DNA of 64,000 nt, taken from Rhizobium sp. SG_E_25_P2. Lineage in GTDB: Bacteria > Pseudomonadota > Alphaproteobacteria > Rhizobiales > Rhizobiaceae. Below the pieces are notes generated by a model. That model was not told the origin of the DNA. It did not search any database and was given only the letters and a program-made list of their open reading frames with translations. Numbering within the stretch: position 1 is the first letter of the stretch; every line of letters begins with the position of its first letter. The position numbers and the translations under genes are program-made. Of this stretch, positions 16,011 to 25,116 are shown in pieces. The stretch is taken from NCBI RefSeq assembly GCF_029892285.1, contig NZ_JARXVM010000004.1, positions 124,001-188,000 on the forward strand, written 5' to 3'.

Positions 16011-16970
16011 ATGAAAAAGTCACTCATTCGCGCCGCGCTGATGGCCGCTTTGTTCGCCGCAGCGCCGGCTCTCGCCCATGAATACAAACTGGGCCAGCTC
16101 GAGATCGATCATCCCTATTCCCGCGCCATGTTGCCGGGCGCTGTCGTTGGCGGCGGTTACCTGAAGATCGTCAATCACGGCGCGGCGGACCGGCTGCTTC
16201 GCGTCACCACGCCCCGCGCCGAATCTTCGCAATTGCACGAGATGCAGATGGGCGACGACGTCATGACCATGCAGGAAATGTCCGACGGCGCCGAAATTCC
16301 CGCCCATGGCGTTCTCGAATTGAAGCCCGGCGCCTTCCATGTGATGTTCATGAATGTCGCCCAGCCCTTCAAGGAAGGCGAGCGCGTCAAGGCGACGCTC
16401 TATTTCGAAAAAGCCGGCGCTGTCGATGTCGACTTCGTTGTTGGCGCGCCGGCTGGCGATCCGCCCGCCCATGCCGATCACGATGGCGGCCATGATCATA
16501 TGGCGCATCAGCATGCTCAGGCGGATGCAAACGCCCATCATGATCATTCCGCCCATCAGATGCAGGCCGCCTCCGGCGATCCCGCACAGGACATTCCGGC
16601 GATCATGAAGGCGATGTTCGAAACCCCTGACACGCCCCTGTCCGTCGAACCTGTGGTGGTTGAGGGCGATTGGGCTGTCGCCGGCTGGGCGCAACAGGAT
16701 CGCGGCGGTCGCGCGCTTCTCAAGAAGAAGGGCGACGGCTGGGCGATCCAGATCTGCAGCGGCGATAGTCTCAAACAGGCGGATGCGCTTGAAAAGGCTG
16801 GCATCTCCAAGCCGGACGCCGAGGCTTTGGCGGCCAAGGTCATCGATGCCGAGAAGAATTTCGACGTCGCGAAACTGGCGCTGTTCGCCAGTTTCGAAGG
16901 CACGGTGGTGGTCGATGGCGGCGAGCATGACCATGGCGCCACCGGAGGCCATCAGGATCACGCGCAATGA
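16011..16970 (+). CDS. Copper chaperone PCu(A)C with His-rich linker and C-terminal extension
   Basis: Periplasmic copper carrier for cytochrome oxidase assembly; 319 residues. A cleavable signal (AALMAALFAAAPALAHE) is followed by the PCuAC domain, residues 25-150, with the HEMQMGDDVMTMQEM copper motif and the HVMFMNV ligand block (H-x10-M...H-x-M pattern). A linker near 155-195 is full of His, Asp and Met. The last 120 residues (from DIPAIMKAMFETPDTPLSVEP) form a second domain seen in proteins annotated as copper uptake system-associated; the C-terminus again ends in His/Asp repeats. Most PCuAC proteins are near 160 residues, so this is a two-domain version. It overlaps the SCO gene by 4 bp. 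Confidence 0.88.
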   Translation: MKKSLIRAALMAALFAAAPALAHEYKLGQLEIDHPYSRAMLPGAVVGGGYLKIVNHGAADRLLRVTTPRAESSQLHEMQMGDDVMTMQEMSDGAEIPAHGVLELKPGAFHVMFMNVAQPFKEGERVKATLYFEKAGAVDVDFVVGAPAGDPPAHADHDGGHDHMAHQHAQADANAHHDHSAHQMQAASGDPAQDIPAIMKAMFETPDTPLSVEPVVVEGDWAVAGWAQQDRGGRALLKKKGDGWAIQICSGDSLKQADALEKAGISKPDAEALAAKVIDAEKNFDVAKLALFASFEGTVVVDGGEHDHGATGGHQDHAQ

Positions 16971-17584
16971 CCAAGACCAATCCCTTCCTGATCGTGGTTC
17001 TGGCCGTCATCGGCCTGTTCATGTCAGCGCTGATCGGCATCATCGCCTGGGTGGCGGCGGATGATTACAGGCCAGGCCCGTTCCGCGAAACCTTCACGCT
17101 GATCAATGATCGCGGCGAGACGGTGACGGAAAAGATGTTCCGGGGACGGCCCTCGCTCGTCTATTTCGGCTATACGCATTGCCCGGAAGTCTGCCCGACC
17201 ACGCTGTACGACGTCTCGGTCTGGTTGAAGAAACTGGGTCCGGAAGGGGCGGGTCTACAGGTCTATTTCATCACCATCGATCCCGAGCGCGACACCCAGC
17301 AATTGCTGCATGGCTATGTCAACGCGTTCACCAACCGCATCACCGGGGTAACAGGCGATCCCAGGGAGATCCAGAAGGTGGTCGATGGCTGGATGATCCA
17401 TGCCTCGAAATCGGCGAGCAAGAATGGCGACTATCACATGAGCCATACGACGTCGCTCCTGTTGATCGGCTCGGATGCCCGGCTGAAATATCTGCTTCCC
17501 TATGGCACGGAAGACAGTGTCGCGGTCGACCGCATCCGGGATTTCCTGAAGCGCGACCGTCGCGCGGCGGAAGCCAACAGTTAG
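16967..17584 (+). CDS. SCO1/SenC family copper protein
   Basis: Membrane-anchored thioredoxin-fold protein that helps build the CuA centre of cytochrome c oxidase; 205 residues. An N-terminal anchor (residues 7-30) precedes the copper motif GYTHCPEVCPTT with C72 and C76, and a distal histidine lies in MSHTTSLLLI near residue 160. All three ligands expected for SCO are present. It is the third gene of the copper operon and is followed by an intrinsic terminator 26 bp after its stop. Confidence 0.93.
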   Translation: MTKTNPFLIVVLAVIGLFMSALIGIIAWVAADDYRPGPFRETFTLINDRGETVTEKMFRGRPSLVYFGYTHCPEVCPTTLYDVSVWLKKLGPEGAGLQVYFITIDPERDTQQLLHGYVNAFTNRITGVTGDPREIQKVVDGWMIHASKSASKNGDYHMSHTTSLLLIGSDARLKYLLPYGTEDSVAVDRIRDFLKRDRRAAEANS

Positions 17585-17609
17585 AGATTGATCTCAGCAT
17601 GACATATGA

Positions 17610-17639
17610 AGCCGCGCGCCTTGTGACGCGCGGCTTTTC
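17610..17639 (+). terminator. Rho-independent terminator of the copper operon
   Basis: Perfect 9-bp stem AGCCGCGCG / CGCGCGGCT with an 8-nt loop, followed by TTTTCT on the plus strand. It separates the SCO gene from the convergent chemoreceptor gene. Confidence 0.85.
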
Positions 17640-17650
17640 TCTTGCCTATC

Positions 17651-19489
17651 TCAGGCTGCTCGCCGCTGTTCCCAGGCGATTCCGAGTTCACGGGCATCGG
17701 CTTGGCGGTTGAGCTTGAATTGTCCCACCAGTTCCGAAAGCCCGGTCGAATCCTGCGCCAGCGAATGGCTGATCGCGGTCGTCTCCTCCACCATGGCGGC
17801 ATTCTGCTGGGTCATCTGGTCGATCGAATTCACCGCTGCTGAGATTTCCTGCAGCCCGATCGACTGTTCGCGCGAGGCGGTGTCGATGGCGTTGATCTTG
17901 AGATCGATATCGTTGACGAAGGCGGCGATGCGCGTCAACGCCTGGCCGGTCTCGTCCACGAGACGGACGCCGGAGGAGACCTGTTCGCTCGAACTCTTGA
18001 TGAGCGCGGAGATTTCCTTGGCCGCCTGCGCCGAACGTTGCGCCAGTTCCCGCACCTCCTGGGCGACCACCGCGAAACCCTTGCCGGCGTCGCCGGCGCG
18101 GGCGGCTTCGACGCCGGCGTTCAGTGCGAGAAGATTGGTCTGAAAGGCGATCTGGTCGATCACGGCGATGATCTGGCCGATCTTGCCAGACGAGTCCTCG
18201 ATCCGGCGCATGGCGTCGACAGCTTCAGTCACCACATCCTGGGACGTCTGGGCGCAGGCGCGCGCATCGCCCACCAGCATGCGGGTCTCGGAGGCGCGTT
18301 CCGCCGAAGACTTGACCGTCGATGTCACCTCGTCGAGCGAAGCGGAGGTCTGCTCCAGCGCCGCCGCCTGCTGTTCCGTGCGCTTGGCGAGGTTGCCGGC
18401 CGAATCCTTCATCTCCTCGGCATTGCCGGAGACCTGCGCGGTCTTGGCCAGCACCTGTTCGAGCGCGCGCTGGAAGGTGGCGATCGAATTGTTGAAATAA
18501 TGCCGAAGCGGCTCGAAACGCGGCGCGAAAGCGTGGTCGATCGTCACCCGCATGTCGCAGGCCGCAAGCCGTTCGAGGCCGGCGCCGAGTTCATCGACCA
18601 CCTGCTTCAATTCTCCGGCTTCCGTCTGCATCAGTTCTTCGCGGGCGCGCTTTTCGTCCTCGATCCGGTCATTCTGCTCGGCGATCTTGCGCAACCTGTC
18701 CTGGACGCGGGCGCTGACGGAATCGCGCAGCGTTTCCAGCGCCCGCGACATGTCGCCGAATTCGCTGCGATCCTTCGCGCCGCTGATCGGCGCGTCAAAC
18801 TCTTCCGATGCGATGCGCTGCATGGAGCGCATCAGCGATTTCATTGGCGCGATAACGCTGCGGATGACGGTGAAGGCAAAGCCCTGCAGGATGATCATGC
18901 CGATGATGCTGACCAGCCCCTGCTGACGGCCGATCTCCCAACGGCGGGCATGGAGATCGTCGACATAGACGCCCGTGCCGATGACCCAGCCCCAGGGTTC
19001 GAACAGGGTGACATGCGACAGTTTTTCGGCGGGCTCGGCCTCGCCGGGTTTGGGCCATTGATAGGTGACGAAGCCGGACTTCTCGTCGCGGGCCACCCGC
19101 GTGAATTCGGTGAACACGGCAAGACCGGTCGGGTCTTTCATGCCGCTGACATCCTTGCCGTTCAGTTCCGGCTTGGTCGGGTGCATGATCATCGTCTGGT
19201 CGAGATCGTTGATCCACACATAGCCGTTTTCGCCATAGCGCAGCGCGCCAATGTTCTCCATGGCGCGGGTCTGGGCCTGGTCGCGTGTCAGTTTGCCCGC
19301 CGTTTCCAGCGCATGAGCCGCCTTGGCGATGGCCATGGCGTTGTCGTCGATGGACGATAGCAGCATCCGCCGGTCCGCCATCATTTGGGCGTCCGTCGTC
19401 GTCAGGCTGAAATAGAAGACGCCGGCGAGCACGAGAAAGGCGAGCGTCACAAGGGCGTAGAGTCTTGAGGAAACCGAAAAGTTTTGCAT
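17651..19489 (-). CDS. Methyl-accepting chemotaxis protein with single Cache domain
   Basis: A 612-residue chemoreceptor. Membrane segment one lies at residues 10-29 ([20 protein letters not shown]). A periplasmic sCache_2-type sensor follows, with [20 protein letters not shown] near 82 and [17 protein letters not shown] near 160. The second membrane segment is near 175-195, followed by a HAMP region and a signalling domain whose hairpin tip reads [34 protein letters not shown] near 450. ATG 19489 with AGGA 7 bp upstream gives a normal N-terminus; an earlier start adds a non-membrane tail. Cache sensors of this type often detect small carboxylates, but the ligand cannot be named. Confidence 0.93.
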   Translation of the reverse strand: MQNFSVSSRLYALVTLAFLVLAGVFYFSLTTTDAQMMADRRMLLSSIDDNAMAIAKAAHALETAGKLTRDQAQTRAMENIGALRYGENGYVWINDLDQTMIMHPTKPELNGKDVSGMKDPTGLAVFTEFTRVARDEKSGFVTYQWPKPGEAEPAEKLSHVTLFEPWGWVIGTGVYVDDLHARRWEIGRQQGLVSIIGMIILQGFAFTVIRSVIAPMKSLMRSMQRIASEEFDAPISGAKDRSEFGDMSRALETLRDSVSARVQDRLRKIAEQNDRIEDEKRAREELMQTEAGELKQVVDELGAGLERLAACDMRVTIDHAFAPRFEPLRHYFNNSIATFQRALEQVLAKTAQVSGNAEEMKDSAGNLAKRTEQQAAALEQTSASLDEVTSTVKSSAERASETRMLVGDARACAQTSQDVVTEAVDAMRRIEDSSGKIGQIIAVIDQIAFQTNLLALNAGVEAARAGDAGKGFAVVAQEVRELAQRSAQAAKEISALIKSSSEQVSSGVRLVDETGQALTRIAAFVNDIDLKINAIDTASREQSIGLQEISAAVNSIDQMTQQNAAMVEETTAISHSLAQDSTGLSELVGQFKLNRQADARELGIAWEQRRAA

Positions 19490-19630
19490 GGTCAGTCCTG
19501 AAATGCAGGTGGACGAATGCGGGCGACAAGACACGGGTCAATCCACCAGCGCCATGACTTTCGTCAATCCAGCCGACCGGAAGAGGGTCGGAAGCGGAAT
19601 TATTTGATTGTGGTATAAAAATAGTTTCTT

Positions 19631-19667
19631 GCAATTTTAAGGGCGACCTGAACTCTTCAGATCGCCC
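19631..19667 (-). terminator. Hairpin terminator after the RND pump operon
   Basis: On the minus strand GGGCGA pairs with TCGCCC, and CTGAA with TTCAG around a 3-nt loop, with one mismatch in the stem. TTAAAATT follows. The hairpin begins 13 bp after the RND stop. The T-tract is imperfect. Confidence 0.65.
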
Positions 19668-19679
19668 CAGGGCGCCGCA

Positions 19680-22600
19680 TCATTCCGCCGCTTGCGGCAG
19701 CGGTTCAGGCCGATGGTGATCCAGCTCAGTCACCACATCATTCTTGGTCGCATCTTTAGTTCCGTCCTCCTTCTTCGCTCGGCCGAAGAATAGCGCATAG
19801 CCGGCGGGCAGCACGAAGATGGTCAGAAGCGTGGCGACAAGGATGCCGCCCATCATCGCAAAGGCGAGCGGTCCCCAGAAGACGCCGCGTGAGATCGGGA
19901 TCAGCGCCAGCACGGCGGTGAGCGCGGTCAGCGTGATCGGCCGGAAACGCCTGACGGCGGCGCCAATAATCGCTTCGGATCGCTCCATGCCGGCCGCGAT
20001 ATCCTGGTCGATCTGGTCAACAAGAATGATCGAATTGCGGATGATGATGCCGAGCAGGGCGATGACGCCGAGGATGGCGACGAAGCCGAACGGCGCGCCG
20101 CTGATCAAAAGCGCGGCGGCGGCGCCGATGATGCCCAGGGGACCGGTCGCGAGCACCAGCATCGCCTTGCCGAAATGCTGCAGCTGGATCATCAGCAACA
20201 CCACGATGATGGCGAGCATGATCGGCGCCTTGGCGGCGATCGAGGCCTGGCTTTCGGCGGAATCCTCAGGCCCGCCCTGGATTTCGACCCGATAGCCCGC
20301 CGGCAGCGCGGCGCGGAGATCGGTCATGCCGGCATACATGGCCGTCACCACGTCGTTGGCCTGGACGTCGTCGGGCAGCGTGGCGCGCACGGTGATCGTC
20401 GGCAGGCGGTCGCGGCGCCATTCGATGCCCTGTTCGATGACAGGCTCCACCTTGGCGATCTGCGATAGCGGCACGAAGGTTCCGAGATCGGTGGGAATAG
20501 AGATGCTCTGCACCGCCGACAGCAGCTTGCGATTGGCTTCGGGCTCGCGGGCGACGATCGACACGGTTTCCTCGCCATCGCGGAAATCATCGAGCGGCGC
20601 GCCTGACATCGTCGCCTGCAACATCTGGCGGATACGTTGCGAGGTGACGCCGAGGGCGCGGGCGCGGTCCTGGTCGACGACCAGTTTCATGGCTGTCACA
20701 GGCTCCAGCCAGTCGTCATGCACGGCGCCGAGTTGTGGATTGGCTATGAAGCGTTCCTTGACCTGATCTGCGATGCGGCGCACCTCTGCTCTGTCAGGAC
20801 CCATCACCCGCATCTGCACCGGCCAGCCGGTCGGCGGACCCAGGAACAGACGGTCGACCTTGCCGCGGATCGAGGGGAAGTCGCTGGCGAGGATGCCGCG
20901 CAGCTTGACGATCAGCCTTTCGCGGGCCGGTTCGTCATTCGCCATCACCAGAAGCTGGGCGTAATTAGGATTGCGCAATTGCTGATCGAGCGGCAGGAAG
21001 AAGCGCGGCGCGCCTTCGCCGATATAGGTGGCGACGAATTTCTTGTCCTTGTCGTCGGCGATTTTGGCTTCGAGCAATTTCGCCTGGCGCTCCACTTCCG
21101 TGATGCTGGTTCCCTCCGGCAGCCAGAGATCGACGAGAATTTCCGGACGCGACGATTGCGGGAAAAAGTTCTTTGGAATGAACTGGAACGCCCAAAGGCT
21201 TGCGCCGAACGTGAGAAGAGTCAGCGTCAGCACGATCGTCTTGTAACGCACAGCCCAGGCGACCGTGTGGTGGAGTCCGCGATAAAAGCGGGTGTCGAAC
21301 ACATCTTTATGCTCGCCGGCATGCGCCCGCTGCTTGAGGATCATGTGCCCGAGCCAGGGCGTGAAATAGACGGCGACGAACCAGGAGAGCACCAGCGCGA
21401 TGCCGACGACGTAGAAGAGCGAGCGCACATATTCGCCGGCGGTGGATTCCGCAAAACCCACGGGAATGAAGCCGGCGGTGGTGATCAATGTGCCCGTGAG
21501 CATGGGAAAAGCGGTGGAGGAATAAGCGAAGCTCGCGGCCTCGAGTTTCGGCAGGCCTTCCTCCAGCTTGCGCTCCATCAACTCCACGACGATCATCGCG
21601 TCGTCGACCAGAAGGCCGAGCGCAATGATCAGCGCGCCCAACGAGATGCGCTGAAGATCGATGCCGAGCTGATGCATGATGGCGAAAGTCGCGGCCAGCA
21701 CCAAGGGAATGGTGATGGCGATGACGATGCCCGAGCGCCAGCCGATCGACAGGAAGGAGACGATCAGCACGATCACCAACGCTTCGCCCAGCGCCTTCAT
21801 GAATTCGCCGACGGCTTCGGTCACCACATGCGGCTGATTGGCGATCTGGTCGACCTTGACGCCATAGGGCAGCGATGCCGCGAACCGTTGATAGGTCTCC
21901 TCGATCTTGGCTCCGACATCGGTGACCTTGAAGCCCTTGCTCATCACCACGCCGACCTGGACGCTGTCGGCGCCGTTGAAGCGGAACTTGCGCTGGACGG
22001 GGTCTTCGAGCCCTTGATAGACGGTGGCGATGTCGCCGAGGCGGGTCACCTCGCTGCCCGCGCGGAGGCGCAGTTCACGGATGGCGGCGACGCGATCCAC
22101 CGCGCCATCGACGGAAATTCGCACCGATCTCAGGCCGGTGTCGACGGAGCCGGAGGGATCGACGCCATTCTGGCCTTTCAGCGCATTCTGGATATTGGTG
22201 AGCGTCAGTCCGCGTTCCGCGAGTGCTTGGGAGGAGATGTCGATATAGATCTTCTCAGGCTGGTCGCCGAGGATGACCGCCTTTTCGACGCCGGGCGTGG
22301 TCAACAGCATGTCGCGGGCCTGGATGGCGAAAGCCTTCAGCTCCGGGTAGGAATAGCCGTCGCCGCTCAGGGAATGCAGTGTGACATAGGTGTCGCCGAA
22401 TTCGTCGTTGAAATAGGGGCCGAGCAATCCCGACGGCAATTCATTGGCGATGTCGCCGACTTTCTTGCGCGCCTGATAGAAGGACTCAGCGACGTCCTCG
22501 CCGGTGGTGTCGCCCTTGATCTGCAGGGTGATGATAGCGCTGCCGGCGCGGGTGTAGGATTTGACCCAGTCGAGATGCGGGGTTTCCTGCAGCTTGCGCT

Positions 22601-22832
22601 CGATCTTGTTGACGACCTGATCCTGCATGTCCTGGATCGATGCGCCCGGCCACACAGCCTGGACGACCATCACCCGAAAGGTGAAGTCGGGATCTTCCTT
22701 CTGCCCCATGTTCAAGAGGCCGAATACGCCGGTCAGCAGAATGAGGCCGAACAGAAAGCGCGCTATGCTCGGATGGCCGATGGCCCAGCGCGACAGGTTG
22801 AACTTTTCCTTCTCAGGGGATGTCGTCTGCAT
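19680..22832 (-). CDS. RND efflux transporter, inner-membrane pump
   Basis: A 1050-residue proton-driven resistance-nodulation-division pump with 12 membrane segments and two large periplasmic loops. The N-terminus (RWAIGHPSIARFLFGLILLTGVF) is the first membrane helix, and LGLLVDDAMIVVELMERKLEEG near residue 405 carries the paired aspartates needed for proton relay in RND pumps. A second repeat starts near 515. GGAG lies 9 bp upstream of ATG 22832. It follows the adaptor gene after 26 bp, with a TetR gene beyond that. No outer-membrane channel gene is nearby, so it must share one encoded elsewhere. Substrate unknown; the hydrophobic drug (HAE) group fits better than the metal group. Confidence 0.95.
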   Translation of the reverse strand: MQTTSPEKEKFNLSRWAIGHPSIARFLFGLILLTGVFGLLNMGQKEDPDFTFRVMVVQAVWPGASIQDMQDQVVNKIERKLQETPHLDWVKSYTRAGSAIITLQIKGDTTGEDVAESFYQARKKVGDIANELPSGLLGPYFNDEFGDTYVTLHSLSGDGYSYPELKAFAIQARDMLLTTPGVEKAVILGDQPEKIYIDISSQALAERGLTLTNIQNALKGQNGVDPSGSVDTGLRSVRISVDGAVDRVAAIRELRLRAGSEVTRLGDIATVYQGLEDPVQRKFRFNGADSVQVGVVMSKGFKVTDVGAKIEETYQRFAASLPYGVKVDQIANQPHVVTEAVGEFMKALGEALVIVLIVSFLSIGWRSGIVIAITIPLVLAATFAIMHQLGIDLQRISLGALIIALGLLVDDAMIVVELMERKLEEGLPKLEAASFAYSSTAFPMLTGTLITTAGFIPVGFAESTAGEYVRSLFYVVGIALVLSWFVAVYFTPWLGHMILKQRAHAGEHKDVFDTRFYRGLHHTVAWAVRYKTIVLTLTLLTFGASLWAFQFIPKNFFPQSSRPEILVDLWLPEGTSITEVERQAKLLEAKIADDKDKKFVATYIGEGAPRFFLPLDQQLRNPNYAQLLVMANDEPARERLIVKLRGILASDFPSIRGKVDRLFLGPPTGWPVQMRVMGPDRAEVRRIADQVKERFIANPQLGAVHDDWLEPVTAMKLVVDQDRARALGVTSQRIRQMLQATMSGAPLDDFRDGEETVSIVAREPEANRKLLSAVQSISIPTDLGTFVPLSQIAKVEPVIEQGIEWRRDRLPTITVRATLPDDVQANDVVTAMYAGMTDLRAALPAGYRVEIQGGPEDSAESQASIAAKAPIMLAIIVVLLMIQLQHFGKAMLVLATGPLGIIGAAAALLISGAPFGFVAILGVIALLGIIIRNSIILVDQIDQDIAAGMERSEAIIGAAVRRFRPITLTALTAVLALIPISRGVFWGPLAFAMMGGILVATLLTIFVLPAGYALFFGRAKKEDGTKDATKNDVVTELDHHRPEPLPQAAE

Positions 22833-22858
22833 GGCCGGGCTCCGTCTGGATATCAGGA

Positions 22859-23986
22859 TCAGTTGAGGATGTTTTCAGCCAGCGCCCCGACATCGGGAAG
22901 CTTTACGATCAGATTTTCGCGCATGAACTGGGTGCCCGCCGCGACCACGAGGTCGCCTGCCTTCAGGCCCGAAGTCACGCCGACGCCGTCATCAGTAAAT
23001 CCGGCCACTTCGACGGCGCGCGCATGCACGGTCGCCTTGGCGGGATCGACCGTCCAGACGATCTTGGCGCCATCCTTTTCAGCGAGTGCGGTCAGAGGCA
23101 CGGCATAGGCTGCCGTTTCCGCCTTTGCCTCCGCTTCGATCATGGCGGTCATGCCGATCAGCACCCGGTCATTGGCCGGCAGGCTGATGCGGACGGAGAA
23201 GGTGCGCGACTGCGGATCGGCGCTGCCGGAGACTTCGCGCACCTGGCCCGTCAACGTCAGCGCGTCGTCGGCCCAGAAGCGCGCCTTGACTGTTTTCCCT
23301 GGGCGGAATTCGGAAATCTCGGTCTCGGGAACGGCGATCTGTACTTCCTTTTCGTCGTCGGCGACGACGGTGAGAACGGGCGAGCCGGCGCTGACGACCT
23401 GGCCGCGATCGGCATTGACCGCAGAGACGATGCCATCGCGGTCCGACGCCAATTCGGCATAGGCAAGCTGGTTCTGGGCCTGTTCGAGCGCCGATTGCGC
23501 CGCTGTTCTGGTCGCTGCGGCCTGATCATAACTCAATTGCGCCTGTTCGAGTTGCGCCTTGGGAACGGCGTTCTTGGCAAACAGCGTCCTGGCGCGGCGA
23601 TTGGCCAGGTCGGCGGTCTCCAACGCCTTTTGCGCAGAGCGCAAATCAGCCTCAGCCGATTGCACTGCGAGCTGATAATCGGTCGGATCGAGACGGGCGA
23701 GCACGTCGCCCTTCTTCACCCGATCGCCGATATCCACCTTGCGCTCGATCACCTTGCCTGCGACGCGGAAACCGAGGTTCATTTCGGTGCGGGATTTGAC
23801 TGAACCGGAATAGGAGAGTGTGCGTGTGGCTGCAGCTGGTGCGATCTCCACCACTTTGACCGGTCGGATCACTGCAGCCGGTGCCTCAGCCTTCTCCTCG
23901 GTGCAGCCGACGAGAGCGAGGGAACCGATCGCGAGACCGGCGAGAAGAACAGATGTCCTGATGCGCATGCGGTTCAGCGTGGTCAT
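22859..23986 (-). CDS. RND efflux periplasmic adaptor (membrane fusion protein), lipoprotein
   Basis: A 375-residue adaptor linking the RND pump to an outer-membrane channel. Residues 12-28 form a lipoprotein signal ending in LVGC, so C28 is lipidated. The barrel/lipoyl segment GFRVAGKVIERKVDIGDRVKKGDVLARLD lies near 75, followed by a long coiled-coil hairpin near 100-170 rich in Ala, Gln and Glu. The second lipoyl half starts near ASDRDGIVSAVNADRGQVV. GGAGG lies 5 bp before ATG 23986. It is translated just before the pump gene and after the TetR gene in the same direction. Confidence 0.95.
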   Translation of the reverse strand: MTTLNRMRIRTSVLLAGLAIGSLALVGCTEEKAEAPAAVIRPVKVVEIAPAAATRTLSYSGSVKSRTEMNLGFRVAGKVIERKVDIGDRVKKGDVLARLDPTDYQLAVQSAEADLRSAQKALETADLANRRARTLFAKNAVPKAQLEQAQLSYDQAAATRTAAQSALEQAQNQLAYAELASDRDGIVSAVNADRGQVVSAGSPVLTVVADDEKEVQIAVPETEISEFRPGKTVKARFWADDALTLTGQVREVSGSADPQSRTFSVRISLPANDRVLIGMTAMIEAEAKAETAAYAVPLTALAEKDGAKIVWTVDPAKATVHARAVEVAGFTDDGVGVTSGLKAGDLVVAAGTQFMRENLIVKLPDVGALAENILN

Positions 23987-24001
23987 GGATGCCTCCGGTC
24001 G

Positions 24002-24661
24002 TTACTTGAGCGCGGCAAGCGCGAATTCGATGAGCTGTTCGGGCGTCGCCCGGTTGGTCTTGGCCATGCATTGCGCCACCATCTGCGGATGGCAAAGCAC
24101 GACGGTCGCTCCGCCAAAGCAGCGCGCGGCGATCTCGGGATCCTGATCGCGAAATTCCCCGGCTTCGATACCCTGGCGGATCGCTTCAGTCAGAAGTACG
24201 TGCAGGCGATTGATGTGCTGGTCGATGACATGCCAGTCGCGCTCCAGCGCCACGACCACCATTTCATGCACTTTCTCTTCGTCGAGCATGGTCTCGACAG
24301 TCATGCGGTGTTGCGCATGCCCCCATTGCCGCAGGCGCTCGGTGGCGCTGATCGGCTGGGACAGGATCTGTCGCGCCATGTCGTGTGAGCCCATCAGCAT
24401 CCGCCCGCAGATCGCTTGGTGGATCTCAACCTTGGAGGTGAAGAACCGGTAGATATTGGCCGGCGACATGCCGAGATCGCGGGCGATATCCGCCACATTG
24501 GTCTTGGCGTAGCCGTAATGGCGAAACAGCCGCTCCGCCGCATCAAGGATGCGGGTGACGGTTTCGTTCTTCGAAACATCGGCTGCAAGCTCTGGCGTAT
24601 CAATCACGACTGACGTCTTTCGAATTACGTGTGACGAAATATATAAATCGTCAGTAGACAT
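24002..24661 (-). CDS. TetR family regulator of the RND pump
   Basis: About 219 residues if started at ATG 24661. The DNA-binding helices are near residues 32-80 (ILDAAERLFRHYGYAKTNVADIARDLGMSPANIYRFFTSK), a clear TetR signature; the rest is the helical ligand domain. The start is uncertain: a perfect inverted repeat at 24632-24653 lies inside the first codons of this version, and a GTG at 24607 would begin the protein just before its conserved part (VIDTPELAADV) and free the repeat to act as operator. The gene ends 15 bp before the adaptor, so it probably represses its own operon, as in many TetR-RND loci. Confidence 0.88.
   Translation of the reverse strand: MSTDDLYISSHVIRKTSVVIDTPELAADVSKNETVTRILDAAERLFRHYGYAKTNVADIARDLGMSPANIYRFFTSKVEIHQAICGRMLMGSHDMARQILSQPISATERLRQWGHAQHRMTVETMLDEEKVHEMVVVALERDWHVIDQHINRLHVLLTEAIRQGIEAGEFRDQDPEIAARCFGGATVVLCHPQMVAQCMAKTNRATPEQLIEFALAALK
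24632..24653. promoter_or_regulatory. Probable TetR operator
   Basis: Perfect 6-bp arms TGACGA / TCGTCA separated by the AT-rich AATATATAAA. A minus-strand TTGACA lies at 24674-24679. If this is the operator, translation is likely to begin at GTG 24607. Confidence 0.5.
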
Positions 24662-24721
24662 AATTTTAGCGCGTGTCAATGGATGATGCAGCGCGGGTTC
24701 TGGTCCCGGGCGGTAAGGGCA

Positions 24722-24748
24722 ACAAAAAACCCGCCGGAAAGCGGCGGG
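24722..24748 (-). terminator. Rho-independent terminator of the sugar ABC operon
   Basis: Minus-strand stem CCCGCCG / CGGCGGG (7 bp, 5-nt loop) followed by a TTTTTT tract. It lies 27 bp after the mutarotase stop and ends the operon that starts at 30494. Confidence 0.85.
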
Positions 24749-24775
24749 CTCGTGTCGTAGTGGTGCTGGAAAAGC

Positions 24776-25105
24776 TCAGGCGTGGTGAAAGACTTCCTCC
24801 ATCGAGGCCCACCATTCCCCCTCTTTCCGCGTCTCAAGCGGCTTCTGGCAGGGCATGCAGACGGCCCACCAATCCTGCGTCACCGGATCGGCGGCCATGA
24901 TCTTCATGTCGGCGTCGAAATCCTCCCCATGATATTCGAAATAGGAGAAGAGCAGGTTTTCCGGCTCCTTGAGGAAGATAGAATAGTTGCGGATGTGGCA
25001 TTGGCTGATCATCCTGAGGACATCGGGCCAGACCGCGGCATGCAGACGCTTGTACTCCTCGATCTTATCGGCGTTGAGGCCGATCACCATTCCCATCCGC
25101 TGCAT
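24776..25105 (-). CDS. rhaM: L-rhamnose mutarotase family protein
   Basis: A 109-residue ferredoxin-like-fold mutarotase that interconverts sugar anomers. Family signatures are MGMVIGLNADKIEEYKRLHA at the N-terminus, the catalytic-type HAAVWPDVL block with H and W near 25, IRNYSIFL near 40, and the C-terminal WWAVCMPCQKPLETRKEGEWWASMEEVFH. GGAGG lies 6 bp before ATG 25105, and the gene starts 11 bp after the enolase-family gene. It is last in the ABC operon. True rhamnose genes (rhaI, kinase) are absent, so the sugar could be L-fucose, L-rhamnose or a relative. Confidence 0.85.
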   Translation of the reverse strand: MQRMGMVIGLNADKIEEYKRLHAAVWPDVLRMISQCHIRNYSIFLKEPENLLFSYFEYHGEDFDADMKIMAADPVTQDWWAVCMPCQKPLETRKEGEWWASMEEVFHHA

Positions 25106-25116
25106 GCTGTCCTCCC

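Noticed and set aside
20637-23108. Open frame of 823 codons antisense to the RND pump
   Set aside because: It is a shadow of the GC-rich codon pattern of the pump and adaptor genes; it has no ribosome site and no recognisable domain.
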